Of a stretch of DNA of 64,000 nt, positions 15,290 through 28,466 are shown piece after piece; position 1 is the stretch's first letter; every line of letters begins with the position of its first letter. Where the stretch lies: assembly GCF_035582795.1 (NCBI RefSeq), contig NC_134372.1, positions 34,900,316 to 34,964,315 on the forward strand, in the 5' to 3' direction. The notes under the pieces are model-generated. The model was not told where the DNA came from, did no database searches, and was given only the letters and a program-made list of their open reading frames with translations. This DNA is from Mycteria americana (taxonomy: Eukaryota > Chordata > Aves > Ciconiiformes > Ciconiidae). Both the position numbers and the translations under genes were made by a program.

Positions 15290-18200
15290 AGATCAGCTCC
15301 AAGTGATTTTTTGGTCCAGTTTTCAGGCATGTTGGAGGAAAAATAATTCTGAAAACAGCGCTGGGAGTATCAGTCTTGCCACTTATTAGAAGTGCTGTAT
15401 AAGAGTGTTTGGGCTCTGAGACTATATGAAATGGTGGGACTGAAGAGTAATGTCACTGTGAGTAAAATAACATAAAAGTAGTCCTAGATAATATCCCTAT
15501 TTCTCTGTTTTGTAAGTGCTAATGTTCGTCTTGTATTAGCGTTAGGAGGTCAAACAGCATATCATATATAGCATTAAAAAAAAGCTTTTATAAATATGCA
15601 GAAAATTACTAATTATCCATAATACCTAATGATCTGTCAAAGAGAATGTCAGGAGTAGGAAACTACTGGAAAACAGAATGTGAAAGTAAGGGGGGGAAAT
15701 TGGTCTGAATGTTGTTTTTAGGTACCAAATGCAATTTGTTGCAAGATATGCTATTTGTTAAAGGGGATCTCGCTTTTTCCAAGTGGCTTTTCCAGCATGA
15801 TAGGAAATGAGAAAGCACTTAACAGAGGAGAGGAGAATCTGGTGATCAAGGCTGGTATCATCAGCAGATCAAAGGAGCTATGAGGTTAAAAAAAAAAAAA
15901 GCTACTTAATGCTCTATACTAACTATAGATACTATTGGAAGCAAGAAGTTTGCATTAGATGTGATGGAAATGAGGCTGTGTTTAGTGATCTGAGAGCATC
16001 TTACACAATGTCAGAAGTGTCATACTGACATCACAAAAAGAATTAATGTGTAAAACTTGTCCCACTAGTTCAAATTTTTTGTGGTTTGTGTATTTTAGTA
16101 TGTTTGCTTTGTGCTTGTGGCCTTCACGTTATGTGAAGTACTATCTATGCCACTTTATGTCAGATTACATGTTAACTCTTGTCCCAGAGCGAATGTAAGG
16201 TAAATATAAGCTCCGTACTGTGTAACTCCGTACTGTACTCTGGCCCATAAAATAGAAATGTGGCTGTATACATATGCTTGATCCTAATTAAACTTAATGG
16301 TGGTAACCTTGGTGAGTATTAAACTTGTTGGTGATTAATCCAGCAGTTTACAGACCTAGTATCCTGGATCGTAGAACCACAACAAGAAAGCAACAGAAAA
16401 CATGGAACAGGAAAATTAGGAATATTGAGGCCAGAAAAGAGGACATGTAAAGACAAGGATTTTAGCTTATTGCAGAATGATACTACTCTATAGATACTAA
16501 ACTAATAACTTTATCCAGTTTATCATGTGCTTGGCTATTGCTTTGTCATCCTTCAAGTGTGAAGTCTGTACAATTCACTACTTTCACATAAATATCGAAT
16601 GGTGTCAAAGAACAGAATTTGCCACTGCTATCCCTCTGCTTCCAGAGAAAAAAAGAAAAAAAAATACTGTTGTGTATTGTATGCCAGATGTGATCTAACA
16701 GTTTGAGGGTTCTAGAAATTCAGTACTGTCTTCTGAGAGGTAATGGAGATTACAGCCCTCTAAATACATGATTTTTTCCTACCTTGTAATGCAATGACAT
16801 CACTTAGTTTAGACCTCTGAGTATGTGAAGCTGGAATTCTGTGTGTTGTATTGAGTTGATTCTGTTTGGAGTGAATAGCTACATGTGAAATGTTTTTTTT
16901 TTAATACATCTGCTTCTGAATGATAACAAAAAAATGGTTCAGGTAACGGCATTAGTAGTCACTGATTATTGTACATGCTACAGATGCTTGTAAGATGCTA
17001 CAGATGCTACTGATACTTACTCATTTGTGCCAAGATACTCATATTCTTTCTTTGTGTTTACTCATTTCTCACTTAAATGCCAAATGAAGTCAGAAAACTT
17101 CTGTGTAAGCAAAAATGTACTTATCCAGGAATGACTACATTAAATCTAGCTAAAGACATATTTTGCATTTTCATGTTACCTTTAGTTTTTCAAAGCCAAA
17201 CTTCCGCCTAAGTATAGTTTTAAAATAAAGTATTTTGAATGATCATTTTTGGTTTTAGGTATTGACATTTGTTTTGCATGATAAAAAGGCTATCACTTAT
17301 ATCTTGTTCTCCCCTAAACTTACCTTTCGTTTTTTTTTCCCTCTGCATTGTGACTAAAGGCTTCGTATTTTAAGAACATTTGCCTTATTTTAAAATTAGT
17401 TAACAAGGTAAGTTTAAATTCTCATCCAACTCCTAGGGAATTTGGCAAGGCAGCAGTACACCACATTATAAACTGTATACAGCTGATGTTAATAGCTGCT
17501 CATTTGATTTAGAAAGTAGTGTGCTATTCAATTGCTCTAGGGGGCTTTCTTCTAATAGTCAATCTTGTCCAGAATTATGATGGCTCTGCCTCTTGTCTGC
17601 CTGTAGAATGAAAAATATGAATTCATTAATGTAAAATACCTGTAAACTCTGAAACTACTCAGCTGAAATTTTGCTGCAAAGCAAACTTAGATACAAGAGA
17701 ACATGGAGAAATATCAAAGTTGGTTCCTTGAAAATAGCATCAGTTTCTCTGACTCTTACTTCAATGCCTCATATAAAAGCCGTAAAATTTGAATGATTCC
17801 CATGAATGGCATTGGGCTCATGTGAAACATGTACAGTACCCCTGGAAAGTGACACTGGAAGTATTCGTAGAAATACCCTAATTTTTCATGGGCAGGAGAC
17901 ACATGGAATTTAAGATGTATTTCAGTAATATTAAGTCCAATGCTAACTGGAAGATTATTTTGATCATTTAATACTTGCCTTCCCTTCCAAGAGAGTCACC
18001 AAAAAAGCAAAAATAACCCATTCACTATTAATTTTTGTTACTCCCATTTCTGAGCATTTGCTTCATTTATCATTGATACAGAAATGTCTACTGTATGTAG
18101 TCTAAAGGGATTGTGGGGTGTAGGGAAAAGCAAAAACATCAGTTGTGTTGACATTGCCAGTGTCGGGGAATAAGTACTATAAGCCAAAGCAAATCTGAAG

Positions 18201-18646
18201 TAGAACATCAAGCAGACCAGTGAACATAATCAAATTAAAAATAAATTTGTAAAAATAACATTTGAGTCCTTAATGTATGTAGTTTAGACTACTTATGCAG
18301 TTCAAATGTAATAATGTATCTCTACTTGTATATTAATGCAGTGTGACCTACAGATGAGAAAGAACTATGGAAGCAATTAAGTCACAGAAAAGATGAGTAC
18401 CTACCTTGGGGAAAGTCTAGGTAATTCAGTACTTTCACGTGTCAGCTATATCCATGCCAACCATATCTCTAATTTAATCTTTCCACAAAGTGTTTGAGGT
18501 TTTACAAGGAGAGTTGAGCTAAGAGAAGCTTTAACAGCTATTTGTTATGTGTTTTTAACACTTCATAAACAAATAATGCATAATTCATCTTCTTGAATGA
18601 CCACTGTGATGCTGAGATTAAGAATTTATGAACCCAAACTCAAACA

Positions 18647-18652
18647 TTTATT
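18647..18652 (-). terminator. AATAAA after candidate exon
   Basis: AATAAA on the minus strand, about 35 nt beyond the stop of the candidate exon at 18687-19029. It is meaningful only if that exon is real. Confidence 0.3.
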
Positions 18653-18686
18653 GTAGCGTATTCACAGGTAGAATTGAAGGTTTGTC

Positions 18687-19029
18687 TCATCCTCTTGAAA
18701 CATGTTGATTTTTAGAATAGTTTTGTAACAGCTGTGGTTTCATTAGTTTTGTAATGAGACCTTTGAGATGAAAATCACTAGTTTCAGTAAATCCCCTATT
18801 TTGTCTGTCTCTGGAATACAGAGCCAATCGTTCTGTTAGTGATTCACTGACTTTTTGCCAGGAAACCTTCATTCTGTCTGCCCAGTGTGAATCCTCCTTA
18901 CTGATGTTTTGTATAGCTCTCATTAGATTGGTTAAGTTTAATGTTGTTCTTGGATGTGGCTCTGGGAATCTGAATAAATCCCACAGAACTTTTACCATGC
19001 TATAATTGATTTCAGCAGAAGCTATAGTA
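18687..19029 (-). CDS. Possible terminal coding exon of an unrecognised gene
   Basis: On the minus strand a pyrimidine-rich acceptor (CCTGTTCCTTTTCCTATCAG, ending at 19030) is followed by a 113-residue open frame. It starts TIASAEINYSMVKVLWDLF, passes through NLTNLMRAIQNISKEDSHW, and ends at a stop at 18687. AATAAA follows at 18652-18647, about 35 nt after the stop. The peptide is rich in charged and helical residues with no low-complexity bias, unlike most open frames nearby. I do not recognise the protein, and upstream exons between here and PHKB were not found. It could be a real last exon, an exonised or decayed copy, or coincidence; open frames this long arise by chance in the window. 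Confidence 0.3.
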
Positions 19030-22000
19030 CTGATAGGAAAAGGAACAGGCATAAGGCTGAAGTCTTTTTATAAAATAAAAACCTTAAATTTAGTAAGCTT
19101 AAAAAAAAAGAAGACAAAAGACTGTGGAGATAAAAGGTCATTTGTTTCCAGAAGCACACTAGTCATTTGTCATAATAGTATTAAGATAAAAAGACAGGTC
19201 TATATTATCTTCCAGGCTCCAACATTAGAAGATTTTTATGTTATGTTTGAGATGTTGCTGCTACCCATTTAGGACTTTGTCAGCCAAAGACCTCCAGTGC
19301 AGTTCTGCTGGCTGATAACAGTGGTGGGAGCACAAATGATGATGAGGTGAGACTGTTCATTGGTATTTTTACCATCATATCTTCTAGATGTGCTCTGAGG
19401 TACTAAGGAGGCCAGGAAGCAGTTTTTAAAATCGATTTTCCTGTGCCTGGTGCTTGCAGGGATTACAGCAGTCACACTCAGCCACATGACAACATACCTT
19501 TCTTGTGTTCCTTTGCCTGGCTCTCTCTATCCATCTCTTTTTCTCTTGTTTTACACTCAGATCTTATATGCCCTTTGAGAAGGGGGAATGCATTTTGAGT
19601 AGTGCCAGACACAAGGAGAATGAGTCCTTTAAGGCTTCTAAAGATACATGATAACAAAAATAATGAAGAGTGAGTAGCAGTGTGATAATTGTACTTTTTC
19701 ATAAAAATTCCCAGATTTAAAGAATAAAATAAATACTCTTGAAGAACACAGGCAGATGGAATTACACAGTTAAGAGCTTGTTGAATTTCCCTATGTTAAT
19801 GATCTGCTGTTCAGGCAAAGAAAATAAAATGTAGGGTAAAAATCACCAAAAGTAAGACTAAAACACAGCGAGTACTTAATCTTTTCACATGTATTTAAAC
19901 CCCTGAGGTCCCTAGTACTGAGAAGAAAACAATGTAATGGGGAAGACATTTGTTCACAAAGAAAAGAATTTTGGATTTAGTTAGCGAGGTCAATCTGAAG
20001 GCATTGCATGAAGACCTTAAGGATCCTTTTTTGTGCGTTATTAAAAGACAGTTTTGTTTCTTCTTACTTGCATGCTTTTATGTTCTAGCCAGGAATGTTA
20101 GATACCTTCCAAATATATGAGAATCTCTGTTAACATTTCCTTTCTAGTTTGTTTTTATTACTTATAGATTATAGAACAGATGCATGTAAACACTGTAGGT
20201 TAAGAGAATGTGCTAAAATCTTCTCTAAGCACATTGTTCATGTTTCCTTTATAAATTTTGCAGCGTGATTTATCTTCAGGAAATGCAAGTTCGACTGTGT
20301 AGCATACCTAACTAAATACATACTGTCTATTGCTGGAACACAGAAAATTGTTGGGTTTGCTTGCCTATGAGTCAGATTAGTCATCTCCTATGAGAGTCTG
20401 AAGTGCAACCAGATGACTCATACACGAGCAATACCATAATTTCAGGTTCTACTGGCATGGCTAAATAACAACCCTGTTGCAGAGAACACGTAGTGATATA
20501 GTAGCCTTCCATAAGCAAACCAGGAGCTTGAGATGCTTGCATCCACCTTAGGCAACAAAGTAAAAAATGATATAGTTCAGTATATAGTCCCATTCCAGTT
20601 CAAAGTGGAATTAGATTATATGCTTTCATTTCTAGAACATAACCCAGAGTGGACACACATGCATTATTCATCTCTCTTCAGTGATGTGGTAGAAAGTGGG
20701 GTTTGTTTTTATCAATAATTTTCTGGGGAGTTGCCTTTTAGTAAGTTACGTGTTTCCTGCCTGGAGGGAGTGATATGCAAGTTTTAGGTCTGTGGTCTTG
20801 TACAGATGTAAAACAATACGATGTCCTCTCTTCCTATACACACGTGCACCTGAGTGGATTTCTTGCAATCCGAGTGGATTTCTTGATGTGCCTAGGCATA
20901 GAGCCTACAGGCCTCTTTCTTTTGATTGTTTCACTAATGTGAAAGTTGAGTAAGAAATGGTTCCTACATACTTTATTCTTTTTTCCTATGCATGATGTCA
21001 CCCTTTTTTCCCTCTGTTTGGCCTCACCTTTATCACTAAAAACACTACTAGCTAGTGGCATTCTGAAAGGGCTGTCTAAGCTTCATGCCACTCGCCCATA
21101 GGGATCAGGCTTAGGTGAGCTCAATCCTTACTGTCCAGCACTAGCAGGAAACATTATTCCAAATACCATCTCTTTTGTCTTAGAGAGTTGTTATAAGAGA
21201 CTTACTTAATTGCTGCTTTTTTTCAGATCAGGTCAAAAATTATCCTGTATGTGTATGGGTGAAGACAAGGGAAGCTGTTTTGTCTCTCTTCCCCTTCCAT
21301 TGTGAGAAGCATGCACTTTTACAGAATGCTCATGTAAGGAACTCTTGCAGACCTTTTAGGAGAGTCTTTCTGATTCAGGAAAGACCCACCACAAGTAGAT
21401 TTTTGCATTCCTTGTATCTGGTGTTTCTACACTTGTTTCTGTTCCAGCTCTTGCTAATGTGCAATAGGAAAAGCCTGCTCAGGTGGAAAAAATACCTATC
21501 ATTTAGAGTTCCTAATGTCAGACTGCTACATAGGTAAATGAAAAGAATACAACTTCCTTATTCCACTCCCACAATACAAACACCCACAAAAACAAGACCA
21601 CAAAACCAGGGGGGAATCCTTTATGTTCTCTCTAGTTGAGACCCCAGCTGTGTTTCCCTCTTACCTTCTCCCCATATTCACACATACAACCCATGACTTC
21701 TCTCCTATTTGAGTGTGAAAGCAGAAGTAGCTATGAACAGTGTATGTAGTCCAGCACATTTCCTTTGAGCTCGCAGCAGTGTTTCACAACACTGTTGCAT
21801 TTTGTGTATATGGCAGAGCGTAGACTGTCTTTCTTGCTTATTTAATTTTCTCTTCCTATGCTGCAAGGCTTAGTTCATTAGGGGTAGTTTAAAAGACTGT
21901 CACACTTCTGGAGAAGAGACTATGTTTGGCAGGGGGTTTGTGGATCATATTATCTAAAAGTCTAATCAAGCCATTTTCTTGATTGATTTTGGGATGAGAT

Positions 22001-25000
22001 ATACAGGCTTCAGTGGAGTTAATTGCACCTTTGTATTTTCTTAATTTATATTTTAGGCATCTGTATGCCCCACCACTCCCACTTCTTTTGGCACATTTCT
22101 TTTTTCCTCTTACAAACTAGCGTACAAAGACTCTTCTAGGTATGTGCTCTGACTGTATTGATTTTTTTTTTTTCATTAAATATATGTCTTCCAGTGATGA
22201 TATTACTATAATACCTATGTAGCTGAAAAGCATTTTTACAGAAGGATAGTTTTAAGTCTCAAAAATGCTGTTGGTCAAGCAGGTAGACTTTCTTGAAAAC
22301 TGTATGAGGTACATAAATATAAAATGACACTGATCATGAAGGCTGATGATTTCTTGAGGAATTTTCATGGCATGAACTCCATGTGTAAGGTTAAGGAAGT
22401 ATTTTAAATAGCAGTGAAAACAAAAAATGTGAGACCTAAATTACAAAAGCAGAATGGTAGCTATCTAATGGTAGTATCATACTAATCCTAAGCTTGCTGT
22501 TATCAAATACACCGCATGCTGACAGACATTGATGACAAAACATTAATCAGAAAAATGCCCTAACCGTCAGTGTTTTGATAGCATCATGTTACATGCTCCA
22601 GGACCGATCCAACAAAAGCCCTTTCAAATCAGGATCTCTTACTACATTTTCTGCTGTGGTGGATTAACAAGTAATGAAGAGGATTTCTCAGAGATTGATT
22701 TATTATTCATCTGGTTGTTTCTTTTCTGTATCAGTTGCACAAACAGATATGTAGGCAAAATAAGACTGAAAATTCATATGGAGGAAAGTAACAAAGCTAA
22801 CAACAAAAATGCCAGGAAAGTCAGCTTTGAATTGCATCAACTTCTTATCTCTGAATTCTCTCGAGGAATAGAGCAGTTTGAAATATCTGATGTACTGTGA
22901 ACATGACACCTATTAACTGTCACACTAATGTACAGTGTGAAGACGATGGTTTTGGCAAAACTGAAGGTGATTGAGTTTGGGGTTGGGAAGGGGGGGTGGA
23001 ACAAGTGTATTTACATCAGGGGTTGCCACTGCAAGTTGGTATTTCCCTTCTTTCTAATAGCAGAGGAAAATGGAATTTTTTTCTGAGGTTTGCTTAGCTG
23101 AATTCATTTGATCTTACTCTCAAGAATATCTGATAAAGGAATCTGGAAAAAAATGGTGTTTAAAAGCAACCTGCTTTTATTCAATAGCTTTACTTTAAAC
23201 TGTTTCCACTATTATTTTCCCATTGTTTGAATGGATCCTACTTCCCCTGGTAAGCCGAATGGTTTTTCAAGTTTTGGAGCACTGTGAAGGTAACTGAATG
23301 GTGTGAGCCAATATTGAACCCTTTGGGACTTCCTTCTTTAATGGCTGCAGTAATTCTATTGCCAGTAGCTCTTGTAAATAAGTACACAGGGGACTGTATT
23401 GATTGTTGCACCTCTGGTTATTAATCTGCAACCACAAATGCATCTCCTTCCTTGTCCTCGTGAGGCAAAATGTTTTCAAAGAAATCAGGACCAAGTTTGT
23501 TAAATATTAACCACACATTACTTGAACTATGGCTGTTTAAAAACTAACTGGTTTACCATTTATTTTCTGCTGCCCTCTTTATTCTCACCAAGCTTTCCCT
23601 TTCCTCTGTGATTTCAAACAATTTATAATGTAGGAAAAATGTTTATTTTAGAAGAAATTTTAGTTTCTTTTCCAATTGTCTTGTATTGTCTTTTAAAACT
23701 ATAATTTAGTAGGCATGCTATGTGAGAGCCATTTGTACCAGGCTCCTTTCTTGTCCCTGCTTCAGGAAGAGAAGAGAAAAATTAATGGTATTGTCCTTCC
23801 AGACACAAGAACCTTTTTCAGAGAATGTGGACTCTGCTGGATTTTGGTATCTTCCTCTTCTAATCTACGTACTTAGCCTTATTTTGTAGAAGTTGGAAAA
23901 TTGCCACAATCAACAATTTCTTAAACCATGTGTTCAAGGCTATACAGGAAACCAGAAATAGTTTGCATGGGTTTTCATTCCAAGTTTGTATAAGGAAAAA
24001 AAGCAGTGACTGGGGTTTTCATTCATTTGCAGTTACACAGTTCAGACCAAGATCAGCAAACCTGAGGCTTACTAGTAACTGGAGGTACTAAAGGAGTAAA
24101 AGCAGAGAAGCAGTAAGAAGTGGTAAGTGATGTAAAAAAATGCAAAACTGCTGTCCTGCTATTTGAAGAATTAATGTGCAGTTACATTTTAAATCACAAG
24201 CAATTGCAAAAGCAAACAACAGTGCTACTGTCTAGCAAAATGCCAGTGCTCCTTAAGTAATCTGAGGCTTTTGTATTTAAAGGATGGTTTCCTTTCAATA
24301 GGATTTACAGTTTGTAGACAAGAGTTTTATGTTCTGTGTTTGTATGGCAAGAGATACATCAATTTTAAAGAGTATTTTTAAAAACACTAGAAATAGACAT
24401 GCTTGCTACCTGTATAATCACTGATCCATGACCAGCTGTAGATCTGCAAGCAATACTTAAAAAAAAAAAAAAAAAAAAGGAAGGCAAGTGGAATTTATTG
24501 CAGTTGATAACTCCTAAGGCAGTAATGAACTAAAAAATTTGAGGATATGTTGGATAAAGGCTGTTTAAACTTGTGGCTCATTCAGTATTTAGAACTGCTG
24601 CCAACCAAGTCTGCTGTTTAATTGTAGCCTTCTTGCTGGAGTTAGAGCAGTGCTGCAGCCCCTCAGACAACATGCTACTATTAAATGTACTAACATACTA
24701 CAATAATGTACCGAGTAACTAGTGTGTGTTTCTTCTGTATTTTCCTTCCCCGTCCCCCCTGCCACCTCTCCACTATTCTTTCAATGATGAATGTATTACA
24801 GCAAGGAAGAGCAGTAAGACCATTACTCTATTAGCCCAAAATTAGCTTTTCCAACCTTACTCATTCTCCACATAATTTGACAAGAGATTTGTTAATGGTT
24901 TAGTGTCCTTCTTCAACAACAAATTCTTCTACCATTTTGGTTTGAGAAGGATTGATTCTGTGATTTCTGGGGAAGTTCTACAAATCAAGGAAGTACTAAC

Positions 25001-25318
25001 CACTGCCTAAGTGTGTTCAAATACATACTCCTCTTGTGCCCAGATTCACTCCATCACTTTTGCCATTCGTTTTGCCCTCTATCTCCAAGTTAGACTACCT
25101 GCCTTTAATATCAATATGGCAACAATTTATTGACAGTTGAGTTGTAGCTGGTCAATATTAATTTAAATATCAAAAAGTTTGAGGACCAGTTCTAAAGCTT
25201 TAGTATATTTTGTGCTGCTAAAAGAGGCACTATAATGATCCATTCGAGGCAGTTTAAGTAGCACATTAAAGGTTGCCACTAAAGTCAACAGGAGCCTTTG
25301 CATGTAACTTGAAGTATT
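19030..25318. other. Region between PHKB 3' end and candidate exon: nothing firm
   Basis: AT-rich DNA with a 20-nt A run at 24459-24478, a two-copy GAGTGGATTTCTTG repeat near 20853-20884, and a plus-strand open frame at 22586-22900 that has an acceptor-like TTTCTGTATCAG at 22723-22734. No product recognised. Confidence 0.6.
24459..24478. repeat. Poly-A run (20)
   Basis: Twenty A in a row. The sequence before it has no recognisable retrocopy or SINE. Confidence 0.85.
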
Positions 25319-26213
25319 TTTATTGACAGGTTTTTTTTACAAGCATGTGCTTTTTATTACTTTCACCAAAATAAAGCATATAGCATACAGTGTTTTCACA
25401 CATTTAGGAGATAAATAAGTGTATCTTGAATTCTTTAATGCATTGATAGCTTATGTAATACAAAGTTTTTTCTTCATTGATGTTAATTTTAAATACAGCT
25501 TGTTTGCCTCTTTTTTTTAAACAAACTTTTATCTTGTTACCATGTGTTTCCCTTGTTAACTTATAGATGTTTAAACAACAATTGGGAAACTGCAGTGATA
25601 TTTATTGCTAGAGATAAAAAGTTGCTCTATTAGGATGAAACCTGTACATCAAGTTATCAACTGGTACATTAAAAAAACCCCAAAACCTAAATGTACGCTG
25701 TCAATTGAACTGATACAGAAAAAGAATAACAACTATTTAACCTTCACCTCCAAGTTGTGTGTAGAATAATAATAAAAAAATTCAAATTTTCATATTTCCA
25801 CACTGATTGGTATGCACGTTAATTATGGTATTTTCTGAATTTCATTTAGAATTTACAATATACTTGTTTGTAATTATAAATAAATGGAGGTATAAAGACA
25901 AAATCTCATACTGCATTTCTCTTGAAGTTACCAACTATGTTAAATGCATAATTTAAGATCATAAATACAATCCCATTCAACTTAATCAAATATCATAGGT
26001 CTAACTTCATGTGCTCAGAGTTTCATGCTGCATAGTTGAGAAAGGAAAAAATTAGGTGGCACTTAATATCTTTAATGGCACTTCTTTCAGCAAAGGATAG
26101 TATGCATTTGTATTACTAGCCAGGGTTACTCTTCAAAACAGTATCTTAATATATGCATGAAAAATACATAGAACACTAAATAAAGCAACAATTCCTATGT
26201 TGTGTTTGAAGCT
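25319..26213 (-). other. PHKB 3' UTR (extent inferred)
   Basis: AT-rich sequence after the stop. Minus-strand AATAAA signals occur at 25601-25606, 25353-25358 and 25319-25324, with an ATTAAA near 26071. The first AATAAA is followed by a TTGTTGTTT stretch about 25 nt downstream, which suits a cleavage site; the two further signals are only 34 nt apart. UTR length is therefore about 0.6 or 0.9 kb, undecided without transcripts. Confidence 0.5.
25601..25606 (-). terminator. Candidate PHKB poly(A) signal AATAAA
   Basis: AATAAA on the minus strand about 610 nt past the stop codon, with TTGTTGTTT downstream. It competes with similar signals at 25353-25358 and 25319-25324. Confidence 0.4.
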
Positions 26214-26351
26214 TTAGCTAATGGTACAAGGATCATCATTGCTTGGTTTCATTTCTCCTTCCAGCAATAAAGTGATCACAGCTTTACTCAAGTAGCTGCA
26301 TGTTCCCTTTTTTCCAGCTGGGTGAGTGTTGTAGAATGCAGTCATGTCATC
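26214..26351 (-). CDS. PHKB: PHKB exon 33 (terminal coding exon, stop codon)
   Basis: 45 codons plus [23 protein letters not shown], then [18 protein letters not shown] and DDPCTIS (human 1049-1093). The acceptor is TCTCCTGCAG. The last four residues, CTIS, form a CaaX-like box; human ends CLIS. Farnesylation of the alpha and beta subunits has been reported in rabbit muscle enzyme, so the lipid site appears conserved here. The stop codon is at 26216-26214 and the 3' UTR follows to the left. Confidence 0.97.
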   Translation of the reverse strand, partial: DDMTAFYNTHPAGKKGTCSYLSKAVITLLLEGEMKPSNDDPCTIS

Positions 26352-28325
26352 CTGCAGGAGAGGGAAAAGATGTCCCCAAATTTTTTTAAATCCAAGAACC
26401 AAACCACAGGTAGCACATGAACTAATTCATTAATCAGATCAACAACATACGTTTCCTTCACTGAGCACCTGTTTTGCAAAGTTAATGATGTTAAAACATC
26501 TGCTTATTCTCAAATTATATATTGGCTGCTATAATAAAGGTTCAACTCTTTAATTCGGGGAAAATGGTTACTTCTATTAAATCAAGGGCAGAGATTGTGT
26601 GGTGAAAATATTAGACTTCTGTAGTTTTAGAGTGTGTTTGAAATTACTGGAGTAAATACTTTTGACATTTATTACATGTTAACAGGGAATTAACAAAGTT
26701 CAAGATATTTGCAAGTCGGTTTAATGGAAGAGCATAGTTCAGACAAATTAGGATTTCCTTTAGCAGCGTTTGTTAGGAAAACCTGAGACAGAATATCATC
26801 AGACCAATCCTACAGAGGCTACAGTTATCTGCCAGTGGGCATATACCCGGGAATATGGGAGAGTCAGGTTCCAGAAAATGTTAATGTAAGGAGTTGGAAT
26901 TTCCAACAACAACAATCTTAAAGATACTATTCACAACTATAAATTGGGATTTCTTTCTAAGAGATAAAAAGGCATCATTCTAAGTAGATCTGAGCTTGGA
27001 AAAAAATCCATCACTTTAATGGAGGCTAGGGCAGCACCAGTAAAAATTGGGTTTTGCGTGGGATTTTCCTTTCTGCTTATAGCCATTGGGGATTTCCAGC
27101 TTGTCATAGAAGTCAGTAGCATATTCAAGATACTGTGCGGAGCTGGCACTTAATAGCCATTTGTGTGGATGATAAGTCTGATTTTGCTACGGCTGCAACC
27201 ACAGAGTCATTACCCTCCAAAATGGGCAGGCCAAAAAATCGTAATTTCAAGAAAATTGTGTCCTTTTAAAAACAAAGGTATTGTGCAAGGTGATACGTTG
27301 CTAAGGCTGGATATCTGGCTTGCTTTCAAATCTTATTACAAAATAGTAGTGGCAAAAAAGTGAACCTTGAAACTTTGGAAAGAATTCTTAAGGAACGCAT
27401 CCTTCCTCATCTTTTAAACGAGCTAAATTCAGCAACAGGAAGTGCTGTTGCATATCAATATATTATGAATCAATAGATTATTCAGAGCTAGCACAGATAT
27501 CTCAGAATATATTGTGCACAATAAAATGCCAGACGGAGCGAGGAAGATCATCCTCAGTAGCACAGGGACTTGTCCCACTGCTCTACTCGTATTTCCTCCT
27601 TCAACCAGTTCAATGAACCTGGCTTTATTACAGAATTTCAGAGCTTTGAGGCACCAAAACTTGTAGCAAGAATATTTAGAGGTCTTTAAAGCGTAAAACC
27701 TAAAATCCCAGTGAAGTAAATCTTAAAAGCTACTTAATGATCAAGATTCATTTATTTGGATTTTAAGCCTTAGAGATTAAAAGCTTGCTAGGTTGTGAAT
27801 GCAACTCTAGCACAGAAATCAGTAGCTAAGAACAGTGTTGCATTTCAAGTTCTTACATTAGTATTGTCAATATGAGTTCTTTGGCTACTATATTTTTCTT
27901 AGTATCTGTGTACCTAAGATCCTAAGTTCACACTTTCTTGCTGAGCTTCAGTTTTTTCTTTCTTTTTTGTTATTCTTAACTCTTTTCTATTCTAGTGTCC
28001 CCCTAATTAATTCTTTGCCCTTTAATGAGTATTATGACTATTTCAGCTTTACCCAGACTCTCATTTCAGAATTATGTAACATTGTGAGTGCTCTCCTTAC
28101 CATACCAGTCGGAATTCGTAATTCAGCAATAAAGTAAGTACGCATCTTTTATCTCTGCTTATAGGCTCTTTGCAGTCTTATGTAGCACTTGGGTATATTA
28201 ATTTATTATTTGTGTTCCACTCAACTGCTATCAATTGCTTTTTACTCTGAACCACACAGAATTGACATTTATAACTAACTTCACTAAGAATGGTAAATTC
28301 TGTAAGACAGTAATATTTTACTCAC
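26352..28325 (-). other. PHKB intron 32 (2.0 kb)
   Basis: No exon or mobile element recognised. The small open frames inside have no product resemblance. Confidence 0.8.
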
Positions 28326-28466
28326 TTGGTTTTCAGCTCCCTTTGGACTGCTGTGATCTTTCTGAAAGTCATGAAATGCTTCTTGCACCACTTTGTCCAA
28401 GTCCACTTTGTCCTGGAACTCTAGCTCAGGATTTCTCTCCAAAATAACAGATATAACCATCAACAA
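28326..28466 (-). CDS. PHKB: PHKB exon 32
   Basis: A 141-nt, phase-0 exon of 47 codons: [19 protein letters not shown], then [12 protein letters not shown] and [16 protein letters not shown] (human 1002-1048). The [17 protein letters not shown] core is strongly conserved, while the tail after QKD is divergent, as is usual for this hydrophilic segment. The acceptor is CAACAACTAG-side CTAG and the donor CAA|GTGAGT. Confidence 0.96.

Larger units (their letters stand above)
1..18646. other. Gene-poor AT-rich region, no gene recognised
   Basis: No open frame here shows a recognisable domain or convincing exon structure on either strand. It holds homopolymers (T22 at 15268-15289; T run near 2109-2122), an (AT)n run at 13689-13702, and a G-rich two-copy repeat at 7912-7960. 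It may be intergenic DNA on the 3' side of PHKB or intron of a gene outside the window. Confidence 0.6.

Noticed and set aside
1..25000. Exons of an ABC transporter (ABCC12/ABCC11), expected convergent to PHKB in mammals
   Set aside because: No Walker A, LSGGQ-type signature or multi-span membrane exon was seen. In human the gap after PHKB is also large, so absence within 25 kb says little.
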